Below are positions 19,702 to 30,741 of a stretch of 64,000 bases of DNA, piece by piece. How positions within the stretch are numbered: position 1 is the first letter of the stretch; each line of letters starts with the position of its first letter. Source of the stretch: an uncultured Flavobacteriaceae bacterium (GTDB lineage: Bacteria; Bacteroidota; Bacteroidia; Flavobacteriales; Flavobacteriaceae); the NCBI GenBank assembly GCA_905479835.1, contig CAJQNZ010000009.1:62001-126000 (forward strand). Direction: 5' to 3'. The notes beneath the pieces are model-generated. The model was not told where the DNA came from. It ran no database searches and saw nothing but the letters and a program-made list of their open reading frames with translations. Both the position numbers and the translations under genes were made by a program.

Positions 19702-21457
19702 TTTCTTTAAGAATAGATTTTCTATCTAGACCTATTATTTCTTGTAATTCAGAAACGGTTGCATGTTCAATAAAATGATCAGGAATCCCAATTCTTTTAA
19801 TAGTCTTGGTATGGTAGTTATTTTCTGAAGCATATTCTAAAATAGCACTCCCAAATCCACCTATAATAGTTCCATCTTCAACGGTAATTATTTTATCAAA
19901 CGAGTCGAAGATATCATCCAATAATTTTCTGTCAAGTGGCTTAACGAATTTAATATTATAATGAGCAATGGTATTTTTGGGAAGTTCGTTTTCGACTTCA
20001 ACAATGGTATTTCCAATAGTTCCTACTGAAAGAACAGCGACTTTATTTCCTGTTGATAATTGTTTTCCTTTCCCTATTTCAATTTTGGAAAACGGAGTTC
20101 TCCAGTCAACCACAGTTCCACGACCTCTTGGATACCGTATAGCAATAGGATGATTTATACCAAGTTGAACGGTATATAAAATATTACGCAACTCCTCCTC
20201 GTTCATTGGAGCGTAAATAAACATGTTGGGAATCAATCTTAAATAAGCAATATCAAAAACACCATGATGTGTAGGGCCATCTTCACCTACAAGTCCAGCT
20301 CTGTCAAGACAGAAAATTACTGGAAGATTTTGAAGCGCAACATCATGAATGATTTGGTCATAAGCACGTTGTAAAAATGTAGAATAAATATTACAATAAG
20401 GAATCATTCCTTGAGTAGCCAGTCCAGCAGAAAATGTTACTGCATGCTGCTCAGCAATTCCCACGTCAAACGCTCTTTCAGGAAAAGCGTCCAACAAAAA
20501 TTTTAATGAACTTCCTGTAGGCATTGCAGGTGTTATACCTATAATCTTTTTATTTTTTTCTGCTAATTCTACCAATGTTAATCCAAAAACATCTTGATAT
20601 TTTGGAGGTAAATTTTCTACAGATTTGGAGATGATATTTCCGGTTACTTTATCAAACTTTCCTGGAGCGTGATATTTTACTTGGTCTTTTTCAGCATTTG
20701 AAAGCCCTTTTCCTTTGATAGTTGTAATATGTAAGAATTTTGGTCCTTTGATTGATTTTAAACGAGTTAATTCTTTTAGTAACGCGTTGATATCATTCCC
20801 ATCAATAGGCCCAGAATAGTTAAAATTCAAGGCTTCAATAATATTATTTTTTCGTACGGCTTTTCCTGCTTTTACATTGGTAAAATATTCTTTTAAAGCA
20901 CCTACACTTGGGTCAATTCCCATTGTGTTGTCATTAAGAATAATTAAAAAATTTGCATCTGTAACTCCTCCATGATTCATTCCCTCAAATGCCATTCCAG
21001 AAGCAATTGAAGCATCTCCGATTACAGCGATATGCTGCTTCTCAGTATCGCCTTTCAATTTTGAAGCAACTGCCATTCCTAGGGTCGCAGAAATTGAAGT
21101 TGAACTATGCCCTACACCAAATGTATCGTAAACACTTTCTCCACGTTTTGGAAAACCAGAGATTCCGCCCAATTGACGATTGGTGTGAAAAATTGACTTA
21201 CGTCCAGTTAATATTTTATGACCATAAGCTTGATGACCGACATCCCAAACCAATAAATCATTAGGTGTATCAAAAACATAGTGTAGTGCAATAGTCAATT
21301 CTACAACACCTAGGCTTGCGCCAAGATGCCCTTCTTTAGTAGCAACAATATCAATGATAAAATCACGTAATTCTTGCGCAACTAGAGGTAATTCACTACT
21401 TGAAATTTCACGTAGATCTTTAGGAGAATGAATATTTTTTAAAATGAAATTTTCCAT
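19682..21457 (-). CDS. dxs: 1-deoxy-D-xylulose-5-phosphate synthase
   Basis: HLGASLGVVELTIALHYVFDTP, VIGDASIASGMAFEG, DRAGLVGEDGPTHHGVFD; overlaps dgt by 20 nt tail-to-tail. Confidence 0.96.
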   Translation of the reverse strand: MENFILKNIHSPKDLREISSSELPLVAQELRDFIIDIVATKEGHLGASLGVVELTIALHYVFDTPNDLLVWDVGHQAYGHKILTGRKSIFHTNRQLGGISGFPKRGESVYDTFGVGHSSTSISATLGMAVASKLKGDTEKQHIAVIGDASIASGMAFEGMNHGGVTDANFLIILNDNTMGIDPSVGALKEYFTNVKAGKAVRKNNIIEALNFNYSGPIDGNDINALLKELTRLKSIKGPKFLHITTIKGKGLSNAEKDQVKYHAPGKFDKVTGNIISKSVENLPPKYQDVFGLTLVELAEKNKKIIGITPAMPTGSSLKFLLDAFPERAFDVGIAEQHAVTFSAGLATQGMIPYCNIYSTFLQRAYDQIIHDVALQNLPVIFCLDRAGLVGEDGPTHHGVFDIAYLRLIPNMFIYAPMNEEELRNILYTVQLGINHPIAIRYPRGRGTVVDWRTPFSKIEIGKGKQLSTGNKVAVLSVGTIGNTIVEVENELPKNTIAHYNIKFVKPLDRKLLDDIFDSFDKIITVEDGTIIGGFGSAILEYASENNYHTKTIKRIGIPDHFIEHATVSELQEIIGLDRKSILKEIKKLLL

Positions 21458-21647
21458 AAATTATAATACAAATTTACAATATTTTTATTCTACAATGAAT
21501 TCAAAATAAGTTATATAATTTCCCTTATTTCACACCTATCGTTATTAACATATTTTATTTTTTTTGTTAAAAATAAAATATTCATTATATTTACTTAACA
21601 ATTTTAATCCCAAAAAATACATATGTATAACTTTAAAATTTATTGCT

Positions 21648-23915
21648 ATGAAAAAATTATTACTTTTTTTAACTATTATTCTTTTAGGCACTCAAGTCTC
21701 CACAGCTCAAGTTCCTGTAAATGATTTAATACAAAATGCTACCTTGGTAAATGAATCTCCTTTTGTTGAAAATAATGTAAGGTTAGATTTAGCTACCTCT
21801 AGTTCAGGAGGACAAACGAGTTGTAATACAGCTGACTTCAAAGTGGTTTATTATAAATTTACAGCTCAAACTAATGCAACGATAAATATACTAGTTGAAG
21901 ATGATCGTGACCCTATTGGAAATTTCTTTGCTATTTTATATTCGGCTCCAGATTTAAATGCTACAAGTGACACTCAATTATCCCAAGTTTCTGGTTGCAA
22001 TTATGGAAACACTTCAGGAACAATTACAGCTGGAACGACATATTATTTGTTAGTTCACAGAGAAACAGGGGCTTTTACTAAAATAACTATTGATATCGCT
22101 CAATCTGTTCCAGATTCAGAAAGTACTATTCTTTCAGATATTTATAATAATACTGATGGGCAGAATTGGACAAATCAAGACAATTGGAATAGCACGGATC
22201 CTGTATCTTCTTGGCATGGTGTAACCGTAAAAAACGAAAATATTTCAAAAATTGTTTTAATAAACAATAACCTTATAGGCTCAATACCTGCATCAATTTC
22301 AAATCTGCAGAATCTAGAAGAGGTAAATTTTAGTTTTAATAAATTAAGTGGAGAAGTACCAGATTTAAGTACAATTTCAACGTTAAATTCCTTAGATTTA
22401 AATAGTAATGACTTTTCATTTCAAGATCTTGAAACTAATTATTCAGGGAACAGTTCTTTACAGAGTTTTAAATATCAAACTCAAAATCTAAGAGATACTG
22501 AAGACTCATTCGATGGCATACTTGGTGATGATTATACTTTAACAATGACTCCTATTCCTGGAACTAATGTCCAGTATCAATGGTATAAAAAACGATATAA
22601 TTATTTTGATAAGAGCGATGAAATAATTCCTGGAGCCACAAGTAACACCTATGTTATTTCTGGATTAACCGAAGATGATATGGATGTGTATATCTGTAGA
22701 GCTACAAGTTCGACCATTACAGATTTAACCATTGAACGAAATAGTATAGAAATAAAAGGAGAGGTTTCTCAATTACAAAAAGATGCTTTAATTGCTATTT
22801 ATAATTCCACCAATGGAGATAACTGGAACAATAACACCAATTGGCTTTCTGCTGAACCTATTTCTACATGGCATGGAGTAACAGTTACCGGAAATAAAGT
22901 TACTAAATTAGATTTTTATAACAACAACTTGACAGGTACTTTACCTCCAGAAATTGGAAATTTAACAGGACTAGAATGGTTATCTTTTTACTTTGGAAAT
23001 AGTATCAATGGAGCTTTACCACCAGAAATTGGAAATTTAACCGAACTTAGAGTTCTTAGTTTTGAAATCAATAATTTTACAGGTGAAATCCCACCTTCCT
23101 ACAGTAACTTAACAAAATTAAGAGGGCTTTGGCTATATAACAATCAACTTTCGGGAAACGTTCCAGAATTTATAAATACATTTACCAACCTTGTGTTTTG
23201 TGATATTAGCCAAAATAGTCTTAGCGGTACTTTACCTGATTTTACTGGGTTGTCGAAATTAACATACTTGAAAATTGATAATAATCATTTTGTTCCAAAT
23301 GATTTTTCTGATCAATTTAATGATTATTTGAACTTAGAAAATAGTTGGAGTAATTCCTCTTACTATTCGCCACAGTTCACCTTAGATGTTGAGGAAGAAC
23401 TGAGCGGGGTTGAGGGAGATGATATAACATTGACATTAACAGATATTCCCGATACAAATAGAATAGAGCAAAATAAATTTACTGCAAATGCTTATCAATG
23501 GTTTAAAGATAACATAGCTATCACTGGAGCAATTGAAAATAGTTATACCATTACCAACTCTCAAATAAGTGATAGTGGTATTTATTATTGTGAGATTACA
23601 AATCCTGATATACCTGATTTAATAATCAAACGTGAGATTATCACGGTAAATATTGGTTCCTTATCTGTTGATGATGAACTTCAAAAAGCAGTAAGAATAT
23701 ATCCTAACCCATCAATTAGTAGTATTAAAATTAGTTTACCTCAATATGAAAATATTACGGCTTCTCTTTTTGATATGAGAGGAAGGTTAATTTTAAAAAC
23801 CAGTTTTACTAAAAGGAATGAAGAGATAAATATTTCTCATTTACAAGTTGGACTTTATATGTTGAGGATTGAAGTAGATGATAAAATTGCTCTTAAAAAA
23901 ATAATAAAACAGTAA
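21648..23915 (+). CDS. Secreted LRR / Ig-like repeat protein with T9SS type A sorting domain
   Basis: Signal peptide at ATG 21648 (MKKLLLFLTIILLGTQVSTAQ); plant-type LRRs (LPPEIGNLT); two Ig-like segments (YQWYK.., YQWFKDN..); C-term RIYPNPSIS...GLYMLRIEVDDKIALKKIIKQ. Confidence 0.85.
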   Translation: MKKLLLFLTIILLGTQVSTAQVPVNDLIQNATLVNESPFVENNVRLDLATSSSGGQTSCNTADFKVVYYKFTAQTNATINILVEDDRDPIGNFFAILYSAPDLNATSDTQLSQVSGCNYGNTSGTITAGTTYYLLVHRETGAFTKITIDIAQSVPDSESTILSDIYNNTDGQNWTNQDNWNSTDPVSSWHGVTVKNENISKIVLINNNLIGSIPASISNLQNLEEVNFSFNKLSGEVPDLSTISTLNSLDLNSNDFSFQDLETNYSGNSSLQSFKYQTQNLRDTEDSFDGILGDDYTLTMTPIPGTNVQYQWYKKRYNYFDKSDEIIPGATSNTYVISGLTEDDMDVYICRATSSTITDLTIERNSIEIKGEVSQLQKDALIAIYNSTNGDNWNNNTNWLSAEPISTWHGVTVTGNKVTKLDFYNNNLTGTLPPEIGNLTGLEWLSFYFGNSINGALPPEIGNLTELRVLSFEINNFTGEIPPSYSNLTKLRGLWLYNNQLSGNVPEFINTFTNLVFCDISQNSLSGTLPDFTGLSKLTYLKIDNNHFVPNDFSDQFNDYLNLENSWSNSSYYSPQFTLDVEEELSGVEGDDITLTLTDIPDTNRIEQNKFTANAYQWFKDNIAITGAIENSYTITNSQISDSGIYYCEITNPDIPDLIIKREIITVNIGSLSVDDELQKAVRIYPNPSISSIKISLPQYENITASLFDMRGRLILKTSFTKRNEEINISHLQVGLYMLRIEVDDKIALKKIIKQ

Positions 23916-23943
23916 AAAGTTATAATTCATCAGGAATAGAATT

Positions 23944-23997
23944 ATCACCAATATAAATTTTAGTTTTACAAACAAAACTAAAATTTATATTGGTGAT
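23944..23997. terminator. Long perfect hairpin: 24-bp stem, 6-nt loop, followed by T-rich tract
   Basis: ATCACCAATATAAATTTTAGTTTT-ACAAAC-AAAACTAAAATTTATATTGGTGAT. Confidence 0.8.
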
Positions 23998-24181
23998 TTT
24001 ATTTTGTATCCCACCTTAAATTAAAGCAAAACTATTTTTTAGAAGTGCTTCCTAGTTTCATTGCTTGGCATTTTTTATATATTGCAAACTAAAATTTCAT
24101 TCAATATACATACAATACAAGAATTACCCAATCTGTAATACAAAATCCCTAATTCTAGTATATATTAAAAATGATTTGTGA

Positions 24182-24189
24182 TAATTTTG
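24182..24189 (+). promoter_or_regulatory. Putative Bacteroidetes -7 box (TAnnTTTG) upstream of tadA
   Basis: TAATTTTG, 22 nt before ATG. Confidence 0.4.
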
Positions 24190-24211
24190 TTTCTTAAACT
24201 TTTCAATTTAT

Positions 24212-24661
24212 ATGCAGAAACCTTTTGACGATAGTTACTTTATGAAACGTGCCCTTCAAGAGGCAGAAATGGCTTTTGAAAAAGGAGAAATTCCTGTTGG
24301 CGCTGTGATTGTGTGTAAAAATCAGATTATTGCTCGAGGACACAACCTCACGGAAACCTTAAATGATGTAACTGCGCATGCTGAAATGCAAGCATTCACA
24401 TCAGCCGCAGATTTTCTTGGAGGAAAATACTTAAAAGAATGCACTTTATATGTAACACTTGAGCCTTGTCAGATGTGTGCAGGAGCGAGTTATTGGTCGC
24501 AGATAGATAAAATTGTATTTGGAGCGAGAGATGATCAAAGAGGCTTTATGAATATGAAAACTACCTTGCATCCTAAGACTAAAGTTATTTCAGGAGTTAT
24601 GGAAGATGAGTGTGGAGAGTTGCTGACTCGATTCTTTATTGAAAAAAGAAACTTAAACTAA
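24212..24661 (+). CDS. tadA: Nucleoside deaminase / tRNA adenosine(34) deaminase
   Basis: HAEMQAF and PCQMCAGA zinc-deaminase motifs. Confidence 0.92.
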   Translation: MQKPFDDSYFMKRALQEAEMAFEKGEIPVGAVIVCKNQIIARGHNLTETLNDVTAHAEMQAFTSAADFLGGKYLKECTLYVTLEPCQMCAGASYWSQIDKIVFGARDDQRGFMNMKTTLHPKTKVISGVMEDECGELLTRFFIEKRNLN

Positions 24662-24885
24662 TTCTTATCAACGTCTTTAAAAATAGATTTATCATATTTA
24701 AAACTTGATAAATCTTTCTTTCTATAACGATGGAAAATAAATAAAGGCATTACCAAGAAAGAAATCGTAAGAACCCCAAGCCCTACAATTGCATCACCTC
24801 TGAAATGAGAAATACTTTTTAAATAAAATCCAGTTGCAATTAATCCAATAGCAATGATTAAAAAAGCGATAATAAAGTATTTCAT
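24658..24885 (-). CDS. Small two-TM conserved hypothetical membrane protein
   Basis: 75 aa with two hydrophobic helices; stop overlaps tadA end by 4 nt. Confidence 0.65.
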   Translation of the reverse strand: MKYFIIAFLIIAIGLIATGFYLKSISHFRGDAIVGLGVLTISFLVMPLFIFHRYRKKDLSSFKYDKSIFKDVDKN

Positions 24886-25073
24886 AATTTCAATTAATTA
24901 ATAGATGACAAATTTACAAAAATCAAAGGGTAACTTCAATCAATTTTCTTCAATAGACAGTTAATAGTATTGATTCATAAATTGAATTATTTTTTTTTGA
25001 GGAAAAATTCATTAGAATAAAAGTAAATAAATTTATCAATTAGAATTGAGAATAATTTATTTAATTTGGCAAT

Positions 25074-25784
25074 ATGAAAAAGTATATCAAAGACATCGTT
25101 GAAATAAACGATAATAAGAAGAGTAGGTATTTTTCTATTTTTATACAGACGCTCATATTAATTTCAATAATTACATTTTCCGTTGAAACAGTTCCTGACT
25201 TAAAACCTCAAACAAGAGCAATTTTGCAATCTATAGAATTGTTTAGTGTTATTGTATTTACAGCAGAATATATCTTAAGAATTTATGTTGCTGATAGTAA
25301 ACCAAAATTTATTTTTAGCCTTTTTGGAATCATTGATTTTTTAGCAATAATTCCTTTTTATTTGGCATTTGGAGTTGATCTACGCTCGCTAAGAGCATTA
25401 AGGTTCTTACGATTGTTTAGAGTCTTAAAATTGGTTCGTTACAACAACGCTATGAATCATTTTACCAAGGCAATCAAAATGGCTAAAGAGGAGATTTTTT
25501 TATTTATTTTCATTACGCTTATTCTCATTTATTTTTCTGCTGTAGGGATTTATTATTTTGAAAATCAAGCACAACCAGAACATTTTTCTTCCATATTTGA
25601 CAGCCTTTGGTGGGCAATAATTACATTAACAACAGTTGGTTATGGTGATGTGTATCCAATAACTGTTGGCGGAAAAGTTTTTACTTTTTTTATTTTGATG
25701 ATAGGTTTGGGAATTGTAGCCATACCTACAGGAATTATTTCTTCAGCACTTACTAAGTCGATAGATAAGAAAGGGGTGGAATAA
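25074..25784 (+). CDS. Voltage-gated potassium channel family ion transporter
   Basis: S4-like RSLRALRFLRLFRVLKLVR and selectivity filter TTVGYGD. Confidence 0.92.
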   Translation: MKKYIKDIVEINDNKKSRYFSIFIQTLILISIITFSVETVPDLKPQTRAILQSIELFSVIVFTAEYILRIYVADSKPKFIFSLFGIIDFLAIIPFYLAFGVDLRSLRALRFLRLFRVLKLVRYNNAMNHFTKAIKMAKEEIFLFIFITLILIYFSAVGIYYFENQAQPEHFSSIFDSLWWAIITLTTVGYGDVYPITVGGKVFTFFILMIGLGIVAIPTGIISSALTKSIDKKGVE

Positions 25785-25785
25785 A

Positions 25786-25806
25786 AAATCCCGCTTTCGC
25801 AGGATT
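25786..25806. terminator. Putative bidirectional terminator
   Basis: AAATCC-CGCTTTCGCA-GGATTT between convergent genes. Confidence 0.55.
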
Positions 25807-25813
25807 TGATTTT

Positions 25814-27568
25814 TTATGATTTTAGATTGAGTTTCAAACTCAATTCTGTCAGTTGTTCGTCGTCAATAAATGCTGGAGCGTCAATCATGACATCTCTACC
25901 AGAATTATTTTTTGGGAACGCAATAAAGTCACGAATCGTTTCTTGTCCGCCAAGAATTGCAACCAGTCTATCCAAACCAAAAGCCAATCCGCCGTGAGGA
26001 GGAGCGCCATATTCAAAAGCATCCATTAAAAAACCAAATTGTGCTTTTGCATCTTCTTCAGAAAAACCTAAATGTTTTAACATGGTTGCTTGCATTTGCT
26101 TGTCATGAATTCTGATTGAACCTCCACCAATTTCATTTCCATTCAACACCAAATCGTACGCATTTGCTTTAACTGCTCCAGGATCTGTGTCTAACAATTC
26201 CATTTGCCCAGGTTTTGGCGAAGTAAATGGATGATGCATCGCATGATAATGTCCAGTTTCTTCATCCAACTCTAATAATGGGAAATCGATTACCCAAAGT
26301 GGTGCAAAAACTTTAGGATCTCTTAATCCCATCCGTTCTGCCAATTCCATTCTCAACGCAGATAATTGTGCTCTTACTTTATTTGTTTCACCAGACAAAA
26401 CGCAAATTAAATCGCCTTTTTTAGCGTCAGTTTTTTCAGCCCATTTTGCCAAGTCTTCTTGATCGTAAAATTTATCTACTGATGATTTGAATGTTCCATC
26501 TTCATTTACACGACAATAAATCATTCCTAAAGCACCAACTTGCGGTCTTTTTACCCATTTTATAATATTATCAATCTCTTTTCTTGTATGAGAATTTCCT
26601 CCAGGAACTGCAAAACCAATAACCAATTCAGCCGAATTAAAAACGCCAAAATCTTTATGTTGTGTAACATCGTTTAATTCTCCGAACTCCATTCCAAAAC
26701 GGATATCTGGTTTGTCATTTCCATACAAACGCATCGCATCATCGTATAACATTCTTGGAAACTTATCAACCTCAACACCATTCACTTCTTTAAGTAAATG
26801 ACGCGTTAATCCTTCAAATACATTTAAAATATCTTCTTGCTCTACAAATGCCATTTCGCAGTCAATCTGTGTGAATTCTGGTTGTCTATCTGCGCGTAAA
26901 TCTTCGTCTCTAAAACATTTTACAATCTGAAAATACTTATCCATTCCACCAACCATCAATAATTGCTTGAATGTCTGAGGAGATTGTGGCAACGCATAAA
27001 ATTGCCCTTCATTCATTCTAGAAGGAACGACAAAATCTCTAGCGCCTTCTGGAGTCGATTTAATCAAATAAGGAGTTTCAACTTCTATAAATTCTTGGTC
27101 AGACAAGTATTTACGAACTTCCATCGATACTTTATGACGGAAAATCAAACTATCTTTTACAGGATTTCTACGTATATCCAAGTATCTGTATTTCATTCTG
27201 ATGTCTTCACCTCCATCTGTTTCATCTTCAATGGTAAAAGGCGGCGTTATAGAAGCATTCAAAATTGTCAATTCAGAAACTAGAACTTCTATTTCACCAG
27301 TTTCAATATTTTTATTTTTTGATTGACGTTCAATCACAGTTCCTTTTACTTGAATTACAAATTCTCTTCCTAAAGATTTTGCTTGCTCCATAATTTCTTT
27401 TGGAGTACGCTCTTCATCAAAAATTAATTGAGTAATTCCGTATCTATCACGTAAATCTACCCAAATCATAAAACCTTTGTCGCGTACTTTTTGTACCCAA
27501 CCAGAAAGGGTAACCTCTTCACCTATATGAGACAATCTCAATTCTCCATTCGTATGACTTCTATACAT
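25814..27568 (-). CDS. aspS: Aspartyl-tRNA synthetase
   Basis: [33 protein letters not shown], class II motifs, [13 protein letters not shown]. Confidence 0.97.
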   Translation of the reverse strand: MYRSHTNGELRLSHIGEEVTLSGWVQKVRDKGFMIWVDLRDRYGITQLIFDEERTPKEIMEQAKSLGREFVIQVKGTVIERQSKNKNIETGEIEVLVSELTILNASITPPFTIEDETDGGEDIRMKYRYLDIRRNPVKDSLIFRHKVSMEVRKYLSDQEFIEVETPYLIKSTPEGARDFVVPSRMNEGQFYALPQSPQTFKQLLMVGGMDKYFQIVKCFRDEDLRADRQPEFTQIDCEMAFVEQEDILNVFEGLTRHLLKEVNGVEVDKFPRMLYDDAMRLYGNDKPDIRFGMEFGELNDVTQHKDFGVFNSAELVIGFAVPGGNSHTRKEIDNIIKWVKRPQVGALGMIYCRVNEDGTFKSSVDKFYDQEDLAKWAEKTDAKKGDLICVLSGETNKVRAQLSALRMELAERMGLRDPKVFAPLWVIDFPLLELDEETGHYHAMHHPFTSPKPGQMELLDTDPGAVKANAYDLVLNGNEIGGGSIRIHDKQMQATMLKHLGFSEEDAKAQFGFLMDAFEYGAPPHGGLAFGLDRLVAILGGQETIRDFIAFPKNNSGRDVMIDAPAFIDDEQLTELSLKLNLKS

Positions 27569-27609
27569 ATCTATCTAAAAATTATGGTGCAAATTTAGTA
27601 ATTAAAGAC

Positions 27610-27637
27610 TTGTTGTAAAAGATAGTTTATATATTTG
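27610..27637 (+). promoter_or_regulatory. Putative Bacteroidetes housekeeping promoter for rsmI: TTG-N17-TATATTTG
   Basis: TTG at 27610-27612 and TATATTTG at 27630-27637; ATG at 27643. Confidence 0.5.
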
Positions 27638-27642
27638 TTTAT

Positions 27643-28314
27643 ATGAGCAAATTATATTTAGTTCCAACACCTATTGGAAATCTTGATGATATGACTTTCA
27701 GAGCGATTAAAGTGCTCAAAGAAGTTGATTTAATTCTTGCAGAAGACACACGAACTTCTGGTAAATTATTAAAACATTTTGAGATTTCTACTCATATGCA
27801 ATCTCACCACATGCACAATGAGCATAAAATGGTTAATAGAATTGTGGAGCGAATAAAAAGTGGAGAAACAATTGCTTTAATTTCTGATGCTGGAACTCCT
27901 GCCATTTCTGATCCTGGATTTTTACTGTCAAGAGCAGCTATTGAAAACGGAATTGAAGTAGATTGTCTTCCTGGAGCAACGGCATTTGTACCTGCACTTG
28001 TGAATAGTGGATTACCAAATGACAAGTTTGTCTTTGAAGGATTTTTACCAGTGAAAAAAGGACGACAAACGAGACTTTTATTACTAGCGGAAGAAACTCG
28101 AACGATGATTTTTTATGAATCTCCTCATAAATTGGTCAAAACGTTAGGGCATTTGGTAGAATATTTTGGTGAAGATAGACCTGTTTCTGTTTCTAGAGAA
28201 TTGACCAAAATGTTCGAAGAAACCATTCGCGGAACAGTTACAGAAGTCTTAGCGTATTACACCAATAAACCTCCAAAAGGTGAGATTGTGATTGTTGTAG
28301 GAGGGAAAAAATAA
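27643..28314 (+). CDS. rsmI: 16S rRNA (cytidine(1402)-2'-O)-methyltransferase
   Basis: LYLVPTPIGNLDDMTFRAIKVLKEVDLILAEDTRTS. Confidence 0.96.
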   Translation: MSKLYLVPTPIGNLDDMTFRAIKVLKEVDLILAEDTRTSGKLLKHFEISTHMQSHHMHNEHKMVNRIVERIKSGETIALISDAGTPAISDPGFLLSRAAIENGIEVDCLPGATAFVPALVNSGLPNDKFVFEGFLPVKKGRQTRLLLLAEETRTMIFYESPHKLVKTLGHLVEYFGEDRPVSVSRELTKMFEETIRGTVTEVLAYYTNKPPKGEIVIVVGGKK

Positions 28315-28350
28315 CCAATTAGTTAATTCAGCAATTTGATAATGTAACAA

Positions 28351-28376
28351 TTGTCTGTTCGAGCGCAGTCTAGAAC
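28351..28376 (+). repeat. Dispersed intergenic repeat copy 1
   Basis: TTGTCTGTTCGAGCGCAGTCTAGAAC; 23/26 identical to 30636-30661. Confidence 0.7.
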
Positions 28377-28413
28377 TTTTGCTTTGAGTTTATTATCTAT
28401 AGTTGAAAATTTG

Positions 28414-28989
28414 ATGAAAAATCTAATTTCTCATATAAAACAATGTACCATTTGCGAAGAGCATTTGGCTTTAGGTCCACGACCTGTTCTAGCAGCACAT
28501 AAAAATTCTAAAATTGTCATTATTGGTCAAGCGCCAGGAACAAAAGTTCATGCTTCAGGAATTCCTTGGGATGATGCTAGTGGAAGGCAATTACGAAAAT
28601 GGTTGAATGTTACGGATGAAGAATTTTACGATGTAGAAAAGTTTGCCATAATTCCTATGGGATTTTGTTATCCAGGAAAAGGGAAATCGGGAGATTTACC
28701 TCCCAGAAAAGAATGTGCTCCTCAATGGCATCAAGAATTGTTTGACAAGCTGCCTAATCTTGAGTTGATTATTTTAATCGGAATGTATGCACAAAATTAT
28801 TATTTAAAACAAGCCGCAAAAAGAACATTAACTGAGACTGTAGACAATTATCCTGAATATTTACCTAAATATTTTGTATTGCCACATCCATCACCGAGAA
28901 ATCGATTTTGGTTTACTAAGAATCCGTGGTTTAATGAAGAGGTAATACCTGAGTTGAAGAGACGAGTTGGAGGAATTCTAAAGTTGTAA
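28414..28989 (+). CDS. Uracil-DNA glycosylase family protein
   Basis: [30 protein letters not shown] and LPHPSPRN motifs; ATG 28414 preferred, since the listed TTG start at 28351 lies within the repeat. Confidence 0.9.
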   Translation: MKNLISHIKQCTICEEHLALGPRPVLAAHKNSKIVIIGQAPGTKVHASGIPWDDASGRQLRKWLNVTDEEFYDVEKFAIIPMGFCYPGKGKSGDLPPRKECAPQWHQELFDKLPNLELIILIGMYAQNYYLKQAAKRTLTETVDNYPEYLPKYFVLPHPSPRNRFWFTKNPWFNEEVIPELKRRVGGILKL

Positions 28990-30615
28990 GTCTACAAACT
29001 CAAATTTGTTTCCACTAAAAAGCCCTTTATCAGAAAGTTTTAAATCTGGAATTACTAATAACGCCATAAAAGAAAGTGTCATAAAAGGCGCTCTCAGCGT
29101 ACAGCCTAATTCCTTTGCCATAACATCAATTTCTTGATAGTTTTTTCCTGCTTCCCAGCCATTTTCAGCACTCATAATTCCAGCAACAGGTAAGGCAAGG
29201 TTTTTCTTTAAGTTTCCATTTACAGCGCAAACACCTCCTTTGTTTTCTATTATCAGATTTACTGCATTGCATATTTCTTCGTCTGAAGTTCCCACAACAA
29301 CAATATTATGACAATCATGAGCAACTGAACTTGCAATAGCGCCTTTTTTCAATCCAAAATTCTTGATAAAAGCAATCGAAGGTTTTACGTCTTGATAACG
29401 ATTTACAACCGCCATTTTTAAAATGTCATTTTCAACATTGGAAATTAAATTTCCGTCTTTTAAGATTGCTTCAGCATGAATTTCATTGGTAATTAATTCT
29501 CCATCCAAGGCTTCAATCACTCGAACTTTTTCTGAAGTTGCTTCTACTTTAAAATCCGAAATTGATTTTGGAGTAACATTGAAATTATTTGGTTTGTCAA
29601 ATGGAACGGATTTAATAAAAGATTTTCCATTTTCAGCGACTAATTCGCCGTCAATATAAGTTTGTAAGACTTTGAAGTCAATCAAATCCTCCACAACAAT
29701 AAAGTCCGCAGTATCACCATTTTGTAATAATCCAACATTCATGTTGTAGTGCTTTACTGGATTAATACAAGCAGATTTTAATACTTTAAAAACATCAATT
29801 CCTTTGGCAACTGCTCGAGCACATAATTGGTTGATATGACCTAGAATCAAATCATCAGGATGTTTATCATCCGAACAAAACATCATGTTTTCATAATGCT
29901 CAGGAAGCAAATCAATCAATGCTTCAAAATTTTTCGCTGCACTACCTTCACGAATCAATATTTTCATTCCAAGAGCCAATTTTTCATTAGCCTCATCATA
30001 AGTAAAACATTCATGATCTGTTGAAATTCCAGCAGAAATATATTTTTCAGCATCTTTTCCTCTTAGTCCTGGAGCGTGACCGTCAACTGGTTTGTCAAAA
30101 TGTTTTGCCCAAGCAATCTTTTTTAAAACTTCATCATGATCAAACAAAACTCCTGGATAGTTCATCATTTCTGCCAAGTAGTTAATATCAGGCGAAGACA
30201 ATAATTCTTTAATATCCTCTGAATCAATAATAGCTCCTGCAGTTTCAAAAGTGGTTGCAGGAACACATGATGGAGCACCAAAATGAAATTTTAACGGAAC
30301 TTGTTTCCCGTTTTCGATCATATAATAAACACCATCTTTTCCAAGTACGTTTGCAATTTCGTGAGGATCGGAAATAGTTCCTACAGTTCCATGTAAAACT
30401 GCTAAACGAGCAAATTCAGAAGGCACCAACATCGAACTTTCAATATGTATATGTGCATCTACAAATCCTGGAAGAATATAGTTTTGGATAGTGTGATTCT
30501 TTTCTTTTACTGATGCTATTTTTCCATCAAGAATAGAAACTTCAGCAGAAAATATTTTTCTGTTTTCAATATCAACAAATTGCCCTTGAATAGTTTTCAT
30601 ATTACTGTTGTTCAT
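28978..30615 (-). CDS. ade: Adenine deaminase
   Basis: [52 protein letters not shown]. Confidence 0.95.
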   Translation of the reverse strand: MNNSNMKTIQGQFVDIENRKIFSAEVSILDGKIASVKEKNHTIQNYILPGFVDAHIHIESSMLVPSEFARLAVLHGTVGTISDPHEIANVLGKDGVYYMIENGKQVPLKFHFGAPSCVPATTFETAGAIIDSEDIKELLSSPDINYLAEMMNYPGVLFDHDEVLKKIAWAKHFDKPVDGHAPGLRGKDAEKYISAGISTDHECFTYDEANEKLALGMKILIREGSAAKNFEALIDLLPEHYENMMFCSDDKHPDDLILGHINQLCARAVAKGIDVFKVLKSACINPVKHYNMNVGLLQNGDTADFIVVEDLIDFKVLQTYIDGELVAENGKSFIKSVPFDKPNNFNVTPKSISDFKVEATSEKVRVIEALDGELITNEIHAEAILKDGNLISNVENDILKMAVVNRYQDVKPSIAFIKNFGLKKGAIASSVAHDCHNIVVVGTSDEEICNAVNLIIENKGGVCAVNGNLKKNLALPVAGIMSAENGWEAGKNYQEIDVMAKELGCTLRAPFMTLSFMALLVIPDLKLSDKGLFSGNKFEFVDLQL

Positions 30616-30635
30616 TTAGATAAAATTCTTTCAAC

Positions 30636-30661
30636 TTGTCCGTTCGAGCTCAGTCGAGAAC
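30636..30661 (+). repeat. Dispersed intergenic repeat copy 2
   Basis: TTGTCCGTTCGAGCTCAGTCGAGAAC; direct orientation relative to copy 1. Confidence 0.7.
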
Positions 30662-30741
30662 TAAAAAAGCACTAGACTTTATCAGTTGGTCAGAATCAAG
30701 TCTTTATTCTAGACTCTAACAGCAAAGCGGTCTAATATCTT

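Noticed and set aside
20989-21264. 91-aa ORF antisense to dxs
   Set aside because: No motif; overlaps conserved thiamine-binding region of dxs.
26963-27283. 106-aa ORF antisense to aspS
   Set aside because: Shadow ORF opposite class II synthetase core.
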